Assembly (NCBI GenBank): GCA_964569055.1
Contig: CAZMSZ010000052.1
Span: forward strand, 1 to 27,775
Source of the DNA: JAWLGW01 sp964569055
Lineage (GTDB): Bacteria > Planctomycetota > J058
DNA length: 27,775 bases
Reading direction: 5' to 3'
Under the pieces are notes generated by a model. That model did no database searches. It saw nothing but the letters and a program-made list of their open reading frames with translations, and had not been told where the DNA came from. Within the stretch, counting starts at the first letter, position 1. Every line of letters begins with the position of its first letter. Shown piece after piece: positions 9,078-21,001 of this stretch. A program made the position numbers and the translations under genes.

Positions 9078-9148
9078 CAGATGCGACCGTACGCAGCGAG
9101 GCGCGTCTCCACCAGGGCGCTCCCGGGTCCCTTGCGCGCGGGCGCCCG

Positions 9149-9163
9149 CCCAGGAACCCTGGG
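9149..9163 (+). promoter_or_regulatory. Hairpin over the moxR ribosome-binding site
   Basis: CCCAGG (9149-9154) and CCTGGG (9158-9163) form a perfect 6-bp stem with loop AAC, ending four bases before the ATG at 9167. The only Shine-Dalgarno-like run (TGGGG) is partly inside the stem, so the hairpin could limit initiation. It could equally be a chance feature of GC-rich DNA or a short operator between the divergent genes. Confidence 0.3.
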
Positions 9164-9166
9164 GCC

Positions 9167-10141
9167 ATGAACGCCCCCACGAGCGCGCACGCCGCCGCCC
9201 TCGCGATCGAGGAGAACGTCCGCCGCGTGATCCAGGGCAAGGACGAGGCCGTCCGGCTGGCGCTGATCGCGCTGCTCGCGGGCGGCCACCTGCTGATCGA
9301 GGACGTGCCCGGCACCGGCAAGACCGTGCTCGCCCGGGCGATCGCCCGCTCGCTGGACGCCACGTTCCGGCGGATCCAGTGCACGCAGGACCTGCTCCCC
9401 TCGGACATGACGGGGACCTCGATCCTCGACCCGCGCGACGCGAGCTTCCACTTCCGCCCCGGCCCGGTGTTCACCGAGGTGCTCCTGGCCGACGAGGTGA
9501 ACCGCGCCACGCCCCGCGCGCAGAGCGCGCTGCTCGAGTGCATGGAGGAGCGGCAGGTCACCGTCGATGGCGAGACGCACCCGCTCCCGCCGCTGTTCTT
9601 CGTGGTCGCGACCCAGAACCCGGTCGAGCTCGAGGGGACGTTCCCGCTCCCCGAGGCGCAGCTCGACCGGTTCGCGCTGCAGCTCTCGCTCGGCTACCCC
9701 AGCGCGGACGCGCTGGCCGCGATCATCGCCGCGCAGGAGCGGCGGCACCCGCTCGAGGAGCTCGCCCCGGTGGCCGACCGCGCGGCGCTGCTCGCGGCCC
9801 AGGAGGCCGCCCGCGCGGTCCAGCTCGAGGCCAGCCTCGCCCGCTACGTGGCCGAGCTGGCGGCGGCCACCCGCGCGCCCGACGGGGTGGTGCTCGGCGC
9901 GAGCCCGCGCGCGGCGCTGTGGCTGTCGCGCGCCGCGCGGGCCCGCGCGCTGTTCGAGGGGCGCGCGTTCGTCCTGCCCGACGACGTGCAGGCCCTGGCG
10001 CACGCCGTCCTGGACCACCGGATCGTGCTCGAGCCGCGGGCGCGCCTGAGCGGGGTCACACCGGCCGCCGTGGTCGAGCGCGCGCTGGAGCGCACCCCGG
10101 TGCCCCTGTTGCCCGCCGGCGCCCCGCCCGGCGCGTCGTGA
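9167..10141 (+). CDS. MoxR-family AAA+ ATPase
   Basis: The 324-residue protein is a full-length MoxR ATPase. Walker A is GTGKT (residues 49-53), Walker B is VLLADEVNRA with Asp109/Glu110, sensor 1 is VVATQNP, and the conserved EGTFPLPEAQLDRF follows. The C-terminal lid region contains ASPRAALWLSRAARARALFEGR and the VLDHRIV segment. MoxR proteins act as chaperone-like ATPases that assemble or activate partner complexes, often with von Willebrand-like proteins. The stop overlaps the GTG of the following DUF58 gene (GTGA), which is the usual MoxR-DUF58 partner arrangement. The gene is divergent from the kinase remnant, with 89 bases between starts. The assignment is very secure; the client is unknown. 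Confidence 0.95.
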   Translation: MNAPTSAHAAALAIEENVRRVIQGKDEAVRLALIALLAGGHLLIEDVPGTGKTVLARAIARSLDATFRRIQCTQDLLPSDMTGTSILDPRDASFHFRPGPVFTEVLLADEVNRATPRAQSALLECMEERQVTVDGETHPLPPLFFVVATQNPVELEGTFPLPEAQLDRFALQLSLGYPSADALAAIIAAQERRHPLEELAPVADRAALLAAQEAARAVQLEASLARYVAELAAATRAPDGVVLGASPRAALWLSRAARARALFEGRAFVLPDDVQALAHAVLDHRIVLEPRARLSGVTPAAVVERALERTPVPLLPAGAPPGAS

Positions 10142-11439
10142 GCGACGGCGCCGAGGAGCGGGCCCTGCGCTGGGCGGCCGCGGGGGTCGCCCTGCTGGCG
10201 CTCGGCTGGGGGCTGGCGCTCGGCAACCGCGCGGTGCTCGCCTACGGGCTGGTCCACGCGGCGACGCTCGTGGGGCTGTGGGCCTACCCGCGCCTCGCGG
10301 TCCGCTCGGTCCGGGTCACGCGCCGCGCCCCGCCGAGCGCCTGCGAGGACGACGAGGTCGAGGTCCGGCTGACCCTCGTGCAGCGCGGGCGCCTCCCGCT
10401 GCTCGCGCCCGAGGTCGAGGACGCGTTCGCGCCCGACGCCACGCCGCGGCGGCGCGCGCTGGCGGCGGGGTTCCTCCCGGGCCGCGCCCGCAGCGAGGCG
10501 CGCTACGTGGGCCGCTGCTTCTCGCGCCGCGGCGTCTACGTGCTGGGGCCGACGCGCGTCCAGCTCACCTGCCCGGTCGGCCTGTTCGCCGTGAGCCGCT
10601 GCGACCCGGCGCCCTGCGCCCCGTTCACCGTCTATCCGGCGGTGGAGGCGGTCGCGCCGCCCCCGACGCGGGGGGCAGGGCGCGCGCCCCGCGCCGGCGG
10701 TCGCACTCGACGCGAGGCGGGCGGCGTCGAGCAGCCGCTCGGCGTGCGCGACTACCGGCCCGGCGACGCGCTGCGGCGGATCCACTGGCCGACCACCGCC
10801 CGGCGCGGCCGGCTGTCGCTGGTCGAGCACGAGCGGGAGCTCGGCCGGCGAGTCACGATCGCGCTCGACCTCTCGCGCGCCTCGCTGCGCGGGCTCGGCC
10901 GCCAGGCCACGCTGGAGGTGTCGATCCGGTCCGCGGCCGCGCTCGCGGCCGCGCTGCTGCGCGCCGGCGAGCGGGTGGGCCTCGTCGCGCACGAGGCCGA
11001 CCCGCTGGTGGTCCCGCCAGGGCGAGGCGGCGCGCAGCTCTGCCGGCTGCTCGCGGCGCTGACCGAGGTCCGCGCCCGCGGCGCCCGCCCGCTCAGCGCG
11101 ACCGCCGCCGAGCTGGCGCGGAGCGTGGCGCCCGGCGAGACGGTCCTCCTCGTCGTCGCCGACGTCGAGCACGACGGGCCGGCGCTGCTCGAGCCGGCCG
11201 CGGCCATGCAAGCGCGCGGGATCGACCTCGCGGCGGTGCTGCTCGACCCCGCCGGCTTCCCGCGGCTCGAGGCGGCCGCGCCGGGTCCGGTCACGTCCCT
11301 CGCCGAGCTGGCAGACGGCCTCGAGCGGCGCGGGGCGCCCGTCTACGTGGTGAGCGCGGGCGCGCGCCTCGCCGACGCGCTCCGCCACCCCTGGAGCGGG
11401 CGCCCGCGGCTCCGGATCGGCCCAGAGGCGCTGCGATGA
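10138..11439 (+). CDS. DUF58 (vWA-like) membrane protein
   Basis: The 433-residue product has two N-terminal hydrophobic segments (about residues 8-28 and 30-48), then a beta-rich part. The DUF58 signature is GVRDYRPGDALRRIHWPTTARRG. It is followed by LVEHERELGRRVTIALDLS, where the DxS resembles a degenerate metal-ion site of a von Willebrand A fold. The C-terminal half continues the alpha/beta fold (ETVLLVVADVEHDG, GIDLAAVLLDP). GTG 10138 is chosen because it overlaps the moxR stop in the GTGA manner typical of coupled genes. The predicted role is to be the membrane-anchored partner of MoxR. Its stop overlaps the next ATG (ATGA), so moxR, this gene and the next form one translationally coupled unit. 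Confidence 0.92.
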   Translation: MSDGAEERALRWAAAGVALLALGWGLALGNRAVLAYGLVHAATLVGLWAYPRLAVRSVRVTRRAPPSACEDDEVEVRLTLVQRGRLPLLAPEVEDAFAPDATPRRRALAAGFLPGRARSEARYVGRCFSRRGVYVLGPTRVQLTCPVGLFAVSRCDPAPCAPFTVYPAVEAVAPPPTRGAGRAPRAGGRTRREAGGVEQPLGVRDYRPGDALRRIHWPTTARRGRLSLVEHERELGRRVTIALDLSRASLRGLGRQATLEVSIRSAAALAAALLRAGERVGLVAHEADPLVVPPGRGGAQLCRLLAALTEVRARGARPLSATAAELARSVAPGETVLLVVADVEHDGPALLEPAAAMQARGIDLAAVLLDPAGFPRLEAAAPGPVTSLAELADGLERRGAPVYVVSAGARLADALRHPWSGRPRLRIGPEALR

Positions 11440-12620
11440 GCGCGCGCCCCGCCCCCGAGCGCCTGCTGCGCGCCCTCGCGGTCAGCGGCGCGGTCGCGGC
11501 GTGCGCGGCGGGCGCCGCGTTCGTGCCGGGCCCGCTCGCCTGGCAGCGCCCGATCCCGCTGGTCGCGCTGGCGCTGCTCGGCGCGCTGTTGTGCGCGCGC
11601 GGCGAGGCGCGCCCCGAGCTGCAGGACGGCGAGCCCGCGCTCCGCGCCCGGCGCGCCATTCCAGCCACGTTCGGGCTGCTCGGGATCGGGCTGTTCCTGT
11701 TCCCGTGGGCGCTGCGCGGGTCGTTCGTGTGGGCGAGCGCCTGGGTCGCGGCGCTGCTGCTCCCGTTCGCCGCGAGCGCGCACGCCCGCGCGGCGTGCCT
11801 GCTGTTCGCGTCGGTCGGCGCGCTCGCGGCGACGGTGCTCGACGAGCGCGCGGCGCCGGCGCTGCTCGTGGTCGGGGCCGCCTGGCTCACCGTCCCTGCG
11901 CTCGGGCGCGTGCAGCGGGTGCGGTTGCAGCTCCCCGGCGAGCGGCCCCCCCTCGGAGCCGCCCTCGGCGGGGCGTTCCTCGTGCTCGCCCTGGGCGCGA
12001 GCGGGTGGTGGGCCTGCGCCGGCGTCCTGCCACCCTCCCGTCCCCTCCCGGCGCTGGCGGGCCGCGCGGCGCCGCCGCGCCCGCCCGCGGCGCCCGTCGA
12101 GCTGCCCGCCCTCGAGCTGCTCGTGCTGCTCCTGCTCCTCGCCGGGCTCCTGCTGCTGCTCGTGTTCGCCGCCGCGCCCCGGCGCGACGAGGAGCCCGCG
12201 CTCGATCCAGAAGAGCCCCCGACCCTCGCGCTGAGCGCGCCGGCGCCGGCCGGGCTCGAGGACGTCGAGGCGGCGCTGGGGCGCTGGCCGGCGAGCCCGC
12301 GCCGCCGCCTGGTCGAGCTCTACGTGCGCCACCTCGAGCGGCTGCGGGCCCTCGGCCACCCGCGGCCCCCGGGGGTCACCCCGCGGGCGGCCGCCGCCGC
12401 GGTGGCCCGCCAGCTCCCGGCGACGGCCGCCGCCGCCGCCCACCGGCTCGCCGAGCGCTTCGGCCGGGCGCGCTGGTCGGGCGCCGAGATCGACCCGGCC
12501 GAGGTCGGGGCCGCGGCGGGGGAGGCCAGCGAGGTGGAGGACCAGGTGCTGGTCCCCATCAAGCAGCAGGACAACACGGGTGTGCGTTACGATGCGGGCC
12601 ATGGGTCAGGCAGCGCGTGA
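11436..12620 (+). CDS. Multi-pass membrane protein with DUF4129-like tail
   Basis: The 394-residue product has an N-terminal region with several hydrophobic helices (for example TFGLLGIGLFLFPWAL, SAWVAALLLPFAA and LGGAFLVLALGAS). A Pro-rich loop and a very hydrophobic Leu helix (LLVLLLLLAGLLLLLVFAA, about residues 230-248) follow. The soluble C-terminal part has the pattern of a DUF4129 tail: LVELYVRHLERLRALGHPRPPGVTPRAAA, then a helix ending FGRARWSGAEID. It resembles the membrane protein that often follows MoxR-DUF58 (TgpA-like proteins), but it has no transglutaminase domain, which normally sits between the helices and the tail. ATG 11436 overlaps the preceding stop, and the 3' end overlaps pcm by 20 bases. 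Membrane topology is confident; the domain call is moderate. Confidence 0.75.
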   Translation: MSARPAPERLLRALAVSGAVAACAAGAAFVPGPLAWQRPIPLVALALLGALLCARGEARPELQDGEPALRARRAIPATFGLLGIGLFLFPWALRGSFVWASAWVAALLLPFAASAHARAACLLFASVGALAATVLDERAAPALLVVGAAWLTVPALGRVQRVRLQLPGERPPLGAALGGAFLVLALGASGWWACAGVLPPSRPLPALAGRAAPPRPPAAPVELPALELLVLLLLLAGLLLLLVFAAAPRRDEEPALDPEEPPTLALSAPAPAGLEDVEAALGRWPASPRRRLVELYVRHLERLRALGHPRPPGVTPRAAAAAVARQLPATAAAAAHRLAERFGRARWSGAEIDPAEVGAAAGEASEVEDQVLVPIKQQDNTGVRYDAGHGSGSA

Positions 12621-13257
12621 ACTGCGGCTGAAGATGGTCCGCGAGCAGGTCGAGGCTCGCGGCGTTCACGACGAGAGCGTGCTCCACGCCATGCGGACGG
12701 TGCCCCGCCACCTGTTCGTGCCCGAGGAGCTGAGCGACGGCGCGTACCGCGATCGCCCGCTGCCGATCGGCGGCGGGCAGACGATCTCGCAGCCGTACAT
12801 CGTGGCGGCCATGACCGAGGCGCTCGGGGTCGGGGCCGGAGACCGCGTGCTCGAGGTGGGCACCGGCACCGGGTATCAGGCGGCCGTCCTGGCCGAGGTC
12901 GCCTCGGAGGTCCACACGGTCGAGCTCGTGGCCGAGCTGGCGCGCGCCGCCAGGGAGCGCCTGGCCCGCCTGGGCTACCGCAACGTGTTCGTGCACGAGG
13001 GCGACGGGGTCGGCGGCTGGTCGCCGGGCGCGCCGTTCGACGGGATCCTCGTCGCCTGCGGGGCCTCGTCGGTCCCGCCGGCGCTGCTGACGCAGCTCGC
13101 GGTCGACCGACGGCTGGTGATCCCGGTGGGGCAGGCCGGAGAGATCATGGACCTGCAGGTCTGGACCAAGCACGCCGACGGGACGGCGACGCACACGTCG
13201 CTAATGGAGGTCCGCTTCGTCCCGATGGTCGTGCCCGTTGAGCGCTCGGGCGACTGA
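12601..13257 (+). CDS. pcm: Protein-L-isoaspartate O-methyltransferase
   Basis: This enzyme uses S-adenosylmethionine to methylate isoaspartyl residues in aged proteins, starting their repair. The 218 residues show the family's order of motifs: MVREQVEARGV near the start, VPRHLFVPEEL, the substrate loop GGGQTISQPYIVAAMTEAL, SAM motif I VLEVGTGTGYQAAVLA, HTVELVAELA, PFDGILVACGASSVPPALLTQL and RLVIPVG. The start is uncertain among GTG 12580, ATG 12592 and ATG 12601; the last is used because it gives the usual family N-terminus, although no strong ribosome site is seen. The gene overlaps the preceding membrane-protein gene by 20 bases, so it is probably expressed with the moxR unit. That makes a protein-repair enzyme part of a MoxR operon. 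Confidence 0.93.
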   Translation: MGQAARELRLKMVREQVEARGVHDESVLHAMRTVPRHLFVPEELSDGAYRDRPLPIGGGQTISQPYIVAAMTEALGVGAGDRVLEVGTGTGYQAAVLAEVASEVHTVELVAELARAARERLARLGYRNVFVHEGDGVGGWSPGAPFDGILVACGASSVPPALLTQLAVDRRLVIPVGQAGEIMDLQVWTKHADGTATHTSLMEVRFVPMVVPVERSGD

Positions 13258-13293
13258 CGCTCGCGCCGCTAGCCGTGAACCCGCACGGAGCTA

Positions 13294-13315
13294 CGACGTC
13301 AGTTTCCTGACGTCG
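13294..13315 (+). terminator. Strong hairpin after pcm
   Basis: CGACGTCAG (13294-13302) and CTGACGTCG (13307-13315) form a perfect 9-bp stem with loop TTTC, 37 bases after the pcm stop. No T-run follows, so it is either a hairpin that protects the mRNA end or a non-classical terminator of the moxR-pcm operon. Because the two arms are palindromic around GACGTC, a protein-binding site is also possible. Confidence 0.5.
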
Positions 13316-13429
13316 CCTCGGTTGGCGCTGCCCGTGCACCAGTTGCGGCGCTGACCGCGCTTGCTCAACCCTTTACGGTGCGGGAGCAGCACGTAGCGCG
13401 GTGCGTCGGGTGGTGAAGGGCTGACGGTT

Positions 13430-13457
13430 CTGACAGGGTAACTGGCTGTCGGATAGG
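13430..13457 (+). promoter_or_regulatory. Candidate promoter for the polyprenol-kinase-like gene
   Basis: CTGACA (13430-13435) and GATAGG (13452-13457) are 16 bases apart, in a patch clearly less GC-rich than its surroundings, and lie 60 bases before ATG 13517. The -35 match is good and the -10 match weak. The rest of the 13258-13516 gap shows only the hairpin at 13294-13315. By-eye call. Confidence 0.3.
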
Positions 13458-13516
13458 CATTTACATTTGGAGAGCGCCGTGCGAAACTGCTCTTCCTCAC
13501 CTTGGGGGTAGCAGCC

Positions 13517-14254
13517 ATGCACTCGACGCACTTGAACCCCATGGGCTCTGGCGTTCGCCGTCGTGCTGCCAAGCAGCAAACGCCGACTCTCTCCCACCTT
13601 ACGCCGCATGACTTCGTGGAGCCGATCCGGAGCGTGAAGCGCGCTTCGGTGCACTGGAAGCGCAAGGTCTTCCACGTGCTCGGAATCGGCACCGCGGGCT
13701 TCACCTACGCGCTGACCAACGTCGACCCGCTGACGGCCGCCATGCTCCTGGGCTCGATCGGGGCGCTGTTCGTCTTCCTCGACGCGCTGCGGTTCTGGGT
13801 CCCCTCGCTCAACAAGATGGTCAAGCGGGACTTCGGCCCGTTCATGCGCGACTACGAGCTCGACGGCCTGTCGGGGTCGTCGTGGTTCTTCTTCGCCGGC
13901 GTGCTCTCGATCCTGTTGTTCCCGAAGACCGCCGCGGCGCTGGGCATGGTGTTCCTCGCCGTGGGCGACCCGATCGCCTCGCTGGTCGGGGTGAAGTGGG
14001 GCCGGATCAAGCTGCCGGGCGGCAAGTCGCTCGAAGGGTCGCTGGCGCTGGCCGCGCTGTGCACGGTGGTCGGTGTGGCGCTGCTCGCCGGCGTGCAGGC
14101 CATGCCGCTCCAGACGGCGGTGCCGATCGCCGTGCTGACCGCCCTCGCGGCGGCCGTGGCCGAGTGGCTCCCGGTGAAGAAGCTCGACGACAACTTCGTG
14201 ATGCCGCTGCTGACCGGCGGCGTGGCGACGATCCTGCTCGGCGTGCTCGCGTAG
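13517..14254 (+). CDS. Polyprenol/phytol/diacylglycerol kinase-like membrane enzyme
   Basis: The 245-residue product has a polar, basic N-terminus (about 50 residues), then several membrane helices. It carries the family motif GDPIASLVGVKWGRIK followed by GGKSLEGS (residues 140-165), and a late KKLDDNFVMPLLTGG. These elements are typical of the CTP-using dolichol kinase, phytol/farnesol kinase and Dgk1-type diacylglycerol kinase group. It therefore probably phosphorylates a lipid alcohol in the membrane; the substrate cannot be read from sequence. ATG 13517 is preferred over TTG 13502 because GGGGG lies 8 bases upstream. It has its own upstream gap with a promoter-like patch, so it is probably not part of the pcm operon. 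It converges on the small regulator gene. Confidence 0.8.
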   Translation: MHSTHLNPMGSGVRRRAAKQQTPTLSHLTPHDFVEPIRSVKRASVHWKRKVFHVLGIGTAGFTYALTNVDPLTAAMLLGSIGALFVFLDALRFWVPSLNKMVKRDFGPFMRDYELDGLSGSSWFFFAGVLSILLFPKTAAALGMVFLAVGDPIASLVGVKWGRIKLPGGKSLEGSLALAALCTVVGVALLAGVQAMPLQTAVPIAVLTALAAAVAEWLPVKKLDDNFVMPLLTGGVATILLGVLA

Positions 14255-14373
14255 CCGCGCACGACTCGATCGTCCGGACCGGCGAGTGATCGCGCCTGCG
14301 CGCGGCCGCTCGCCGGCTCCATGTACGGCCGGCCGCTGCGCCGAGTGAGTGAGTGCGTCGGCAAACAAAAGAA

Positions 14374-14408
14374 CGGCGAGGAGCGGCGCCGCGCGCCACT
14401 CCTCGCCG
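14374..14408 (-). terminator. Intrinsic terminator between convergent genes
   Basis: Arms at 14374-14389 and 14393-14408 pair over 16 positions with a single mismatch, leaving a 3-base loop. On the minus strand the hairpin is followed by a T-rich run (GTTCTTTTGTTTGC), making it a convincing intrinsic terminator for the regulator gene that stops at 14433. It may also end transcripts from the left, though no T-run follows on that strand. The remainder of 14255-14373 shows nothing else clear. Confidence 0.75.
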
Positions 14409-14432
14409 ATCCGCGTGCAGCCGACTCGCTCG

Positions 14433-14843
14433 CTACGCCCCGACGGCCGAGCGAACCAGCTCGAGGGCGCCGTCGATCCCGCTGGGAGCGTTCTGCTCCT
14501 CGAGGTCGTGAAGCTGACGGTGCTCCTCATCCTCGCGCGCCTTGAGCGCCACGTGGATGCGATAGCCCACGTGACGCCGGAAGCTGCGACTGCAGGCCGG
14601 GCACTCCGTCCGCTCCGGCGCGGCCTCGGGCTGCGTGAACAGCTCACCGGGCTCCAGATCGAGGGCCTGACACAGCTCGAGCATGCGCTGGACGGTGGGG
14701 CTCCGACGTCCCACGCACCACGACTTGATCGTGGCAGGCTTCACGCCGAGCTTCTCGGCCAGCTCGACGCGCGAGTAGGGAGAGCGCCGGATGGCGTTGG
14801 AGAGCTGCGAGCAGAACGTCTCGAAGGGATCCACGCGCTCCAT
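14433..14843 (-). CDS. XRE-type HTH regulator with C-terminal zinc-finger-like motif
   Basis: The 136-residue protein has a Cro/C1-type helix-turn-helix at about residues 24-68 (VELAEKLGVKPATIKSWCVG, then TVQRMLELCQALDLEPGELF). Directly after a short linker comes C-x2-C-x3-F-x5-Y-x2-H (Cys81, Cys84, Phe88, Tyr94, His97), the spacing of a classical C2H2 finger up to its first His. The second His at the classical distance is absent; His91, His108 or His112 could serve instead. The tail is acidic and helical. ATG 14843 is chosen over longer in-frame starts because GGAGG lies 7 bases upstream and the domain begins there. It is divergent from the giant kinase gene and may control it and itself (inference from position). 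Confidence 0.85.
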   Translation of the reverse strand: MERVDPFETFCSQLSNAIRRSPYSRVELAEKLGVKPATIKSWCVGRRSPTVQRMLELCQALDLEPGELFTQPEAAPERTECPACSRSFRRHVGYRIHVALKAREDEEHRQLHDLEEQNAPSGIDGALELVRSAVGA

Positions 14844-14889
14844 GAAGGGACCTCCGGTCGTGGTTGCCGCCCTTTTCCCGCAGGCCCCT

Positions 14890-14913
14890 TTGCAACGGTC
14901 GGACCGGGTGCAA
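14890..14913. promoter_or_regulatory. Imperfect palindrome, candidate operator
   Basis: The arms TTGCA/TGCAA (14890-14894, 14909-14913) and CGGTC/GACCG (14896-14900, 14902-14906) form a nested inverted repeat 47 bases upstream of the regulator start, in the gap shared with the kinase gene. This is the size and place expected of an operator for a dimeric HTH protein. It could also be an RNA hairpin in the regulator's leader. Confidence 0.4.
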
Positions 14914-14936
14914 GCCCCGAATACGGCTAGCCCGGG

Positions 14937-14982
14937 GGGTGCACGGAGAGTCGCTCCGCACCGGTTGTGCTCTCCGGAGAGC
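14937..14982. promoter_or_regulatory. Cluster of inverted repeats in the regulator/kinase gap
   Basis: Two further symmetric elements sit near the middle of the 14844-15091 gap. One is GGTG-ca-CGGAG pairing with CTCCGCACC (about 14937-14962). The other is a perfect 14-base palindrome GCTCTCCGGAGAGC (14969-14982). With the element at 14890-14913 they make three inverted repeats in about 95 bases, pointing to a regulated divergent promoter. No known riboswitch pattern was recognised. Confidence 0.35.
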
Positions 14983-15042
14983 CTCCCTGTGTCCGGCTTC
15001 GCTCCGCATGAGCTAAACCCTGATTCCGTCCGGGTGATCGCC

Positions 15043-15069
15043 TTGCGAGAGCGCTGGAGCACGTGTAGT
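15043..15069 (+). promoter_or_regulatory. Candidate promoter of the giant kinase gene
   Basis: TTGCGA (15043-15048) is followed by TGTAGT (15064-15069; spacing 15) or TAGTGT (15066-15071; spacing 17). Transcription would begin about 15 bases before ATG 15092, leaving a short leader. This also argues against the in-frame GTG at 15068 being the start. Confidence 0.3.
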
Positions 15070-15091
15070 GTGCCGAGGGCAGCGGACCTCG

Positions 15092-19912
<4,821 letters not shown>

Positions 19913-20245
19913 CCCGCCAAGGCCGCGAGCGGCGACGCGCCGGGCGGCTGAGCCGCGCCTCGACCGCCAAGGGAGAGCGAGCTGCCGCTGGAGGCGCCCC
20001 CCTCGCGTCGGGAGACGACCGCCAAGGATGCCGGGGAGAGCTGTCGCTCCCAGGAGTCCGCCTCGCGTCGGAATTCGACCGCCAAGGAGGCCAACAGCGC
20101 CAAGGAAGAGCTGTCGCTCCCATGAGTCCGCCTCGCGTCGAACCGAGCAGCGCCAAGGAAGAGCTGTCGCTCCTACGAGACCGCCTTCGCTCGGGTCGGA
20201 AGCGAGGGAGAGCTGCCGCTGGGCCCGCGAGCTCCTCGCGCGTGC
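19913..20245 (+). repeat. Tandem intergenic repeat array 1
   Basis: The gap between the kinase stop (19912) and the minus-strand stop at 20276 is filled by diverged repeats. Cores begin GAGCTGTCGCT or GAGCTGCCGCT at about 19979, 20038, 20108, 20161 and 20210 (spacings 59, 70, 53, 49). Three of the five (19979, 20038, 20108) run to a CCTCGCGTCG block about 33 bases on. Linkers carry ACCGCCAAGG or AGCGCCAAGG. A first linker copy (CCCGCCAAGG) touches the stop codon. Three cores contain a small CTC-N4-GAG inverted repeat. The array is clearly related to the one at 25487-25830 in its start, its end and its linkers, but the core centre differs. It shows no coding potential. Confidence 0.85.
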
Positions 20246-20275
20246 GAACCGTCTGCTCGGCGGAGCGCCCGTCGC

Positions 20276-20998
20276 CTACGCCCGCCCGAGCGCCCAGGCG
20301 CTGAGCGCGTCGCGGACGGCGGCCTGGATCGGGGCGCGGAAGGTGCTCGCCTCGGCGGGCGGCTCACCCGTGGGGGCCGAGGCGGGACCCAGGGCGGCGC
20401 TGGCCAGGCGCAGCGTCGTGACCAGGTTGTCGATCTTGACGTCGGGGTAGGGGCAGCCCGCGGTGTAGGCCGCCGCGGCCGCGGCGCGCGTGGCGAACGC
20501 CGCGGGATCGTGAGCGGGGCCGCCGCCCGCCAGCTCGGCGGCGTCGGCCGCGGCCACGCACACCTCGAGGTCCGTCTCCTCGCCCGAGAGCTGGGCCGCC
20601 ACGGCCTCGAGCGCGCGGCGGGCCTCCTGGTCCTCGGGCCGCAGGTGCCCCTCCACGCGGCGCGCCGCGGCGTACGCCGCGCGCACCAGGGGCTCGACCC
20701 CGAACGTCGCCAGCTCGGCGCACCAGCCACGCACGTAGCGGCGCTCGGCGACCCGCGCCCGCCGGCCGGCGTGCTGCTCCTCCGCGCCCGCCGCGCGCCA
20801 CACGTCTGCGAGCTCGAGGTGCGCCGGCGCCTCGGGGCCGAGGGCCGCGCGCGCCGCCGGGTCGCCCGTGTGGGCCGCGAGCACCAGGCGCGCGGCCGGC
20901 AGCTCGCCCGTGCGCACTCGCTCGGCCAGCCAGCGCGCGCGGTCCTGCTCGCCGCCAGCAGCGGCCGCGCGCTCCAGCGCTCGCAGCCGCTCGTCCAT
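20276..20998 (-). CDS. Uncharacterised helical protein
   Basis: The 240-residue product is Ala/Arg/Glu-rich and predicted all-helical. It opens with MDERLRALERAAAAGG, then RARWLAERVRTGELPAARL and LAAHTGDPAARAALGPEAP, a pattern I have seen at the start of uncharacterised proteins of large-genome high-GC bacteria but cannot name. There is no signal peptide or membrane helix. ATG 20998 is placed three bases after the stop of the upstream gene, and its GAGGCGGG site lies within that gene's end, so translation is probably coupled. It may work together with the preceding protein. Its 3' end faces repeat array 1. Function unknown; that it is a real gene is likely from codon use and coupling. Confidence 0.7.
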   Translation of the reverse strand: MDERLRALERAAAAGGEQDRARWLAERVRTGELPAARLVLAAHTGDPAARAALGPEAPAHLELADVWRAAGAEEQHAGRRARVAERRYVRGWCAELATFGVEPLVRAAYAAARRVEGHLRPEDQEARRALEAVAAQLSGEETDLEVCVAAADAAELAGGGPAHDPAAFATRAAAAAAYTAGCPYPDVKIDNLVTTLRLASAALGPASAPTGEPPAEASTFRAPIQAAVRDALSAWALGRA

Positions 20999-21001
20999 GG
21001 C

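Noticed and set aside
12580..12600. Upstream GTG or ATG as the start of pcm
   Set aside because: Possible, but it adds residues not expected in the family and there is no ribosome site; ATG 12601 kept with uncertainty.
14844..15091. Riboswitch or small structured RNA
   Set aside because: Several hairpins can form, but no conserved riboswitch, tmRNA or SRP RNA core could be matched.
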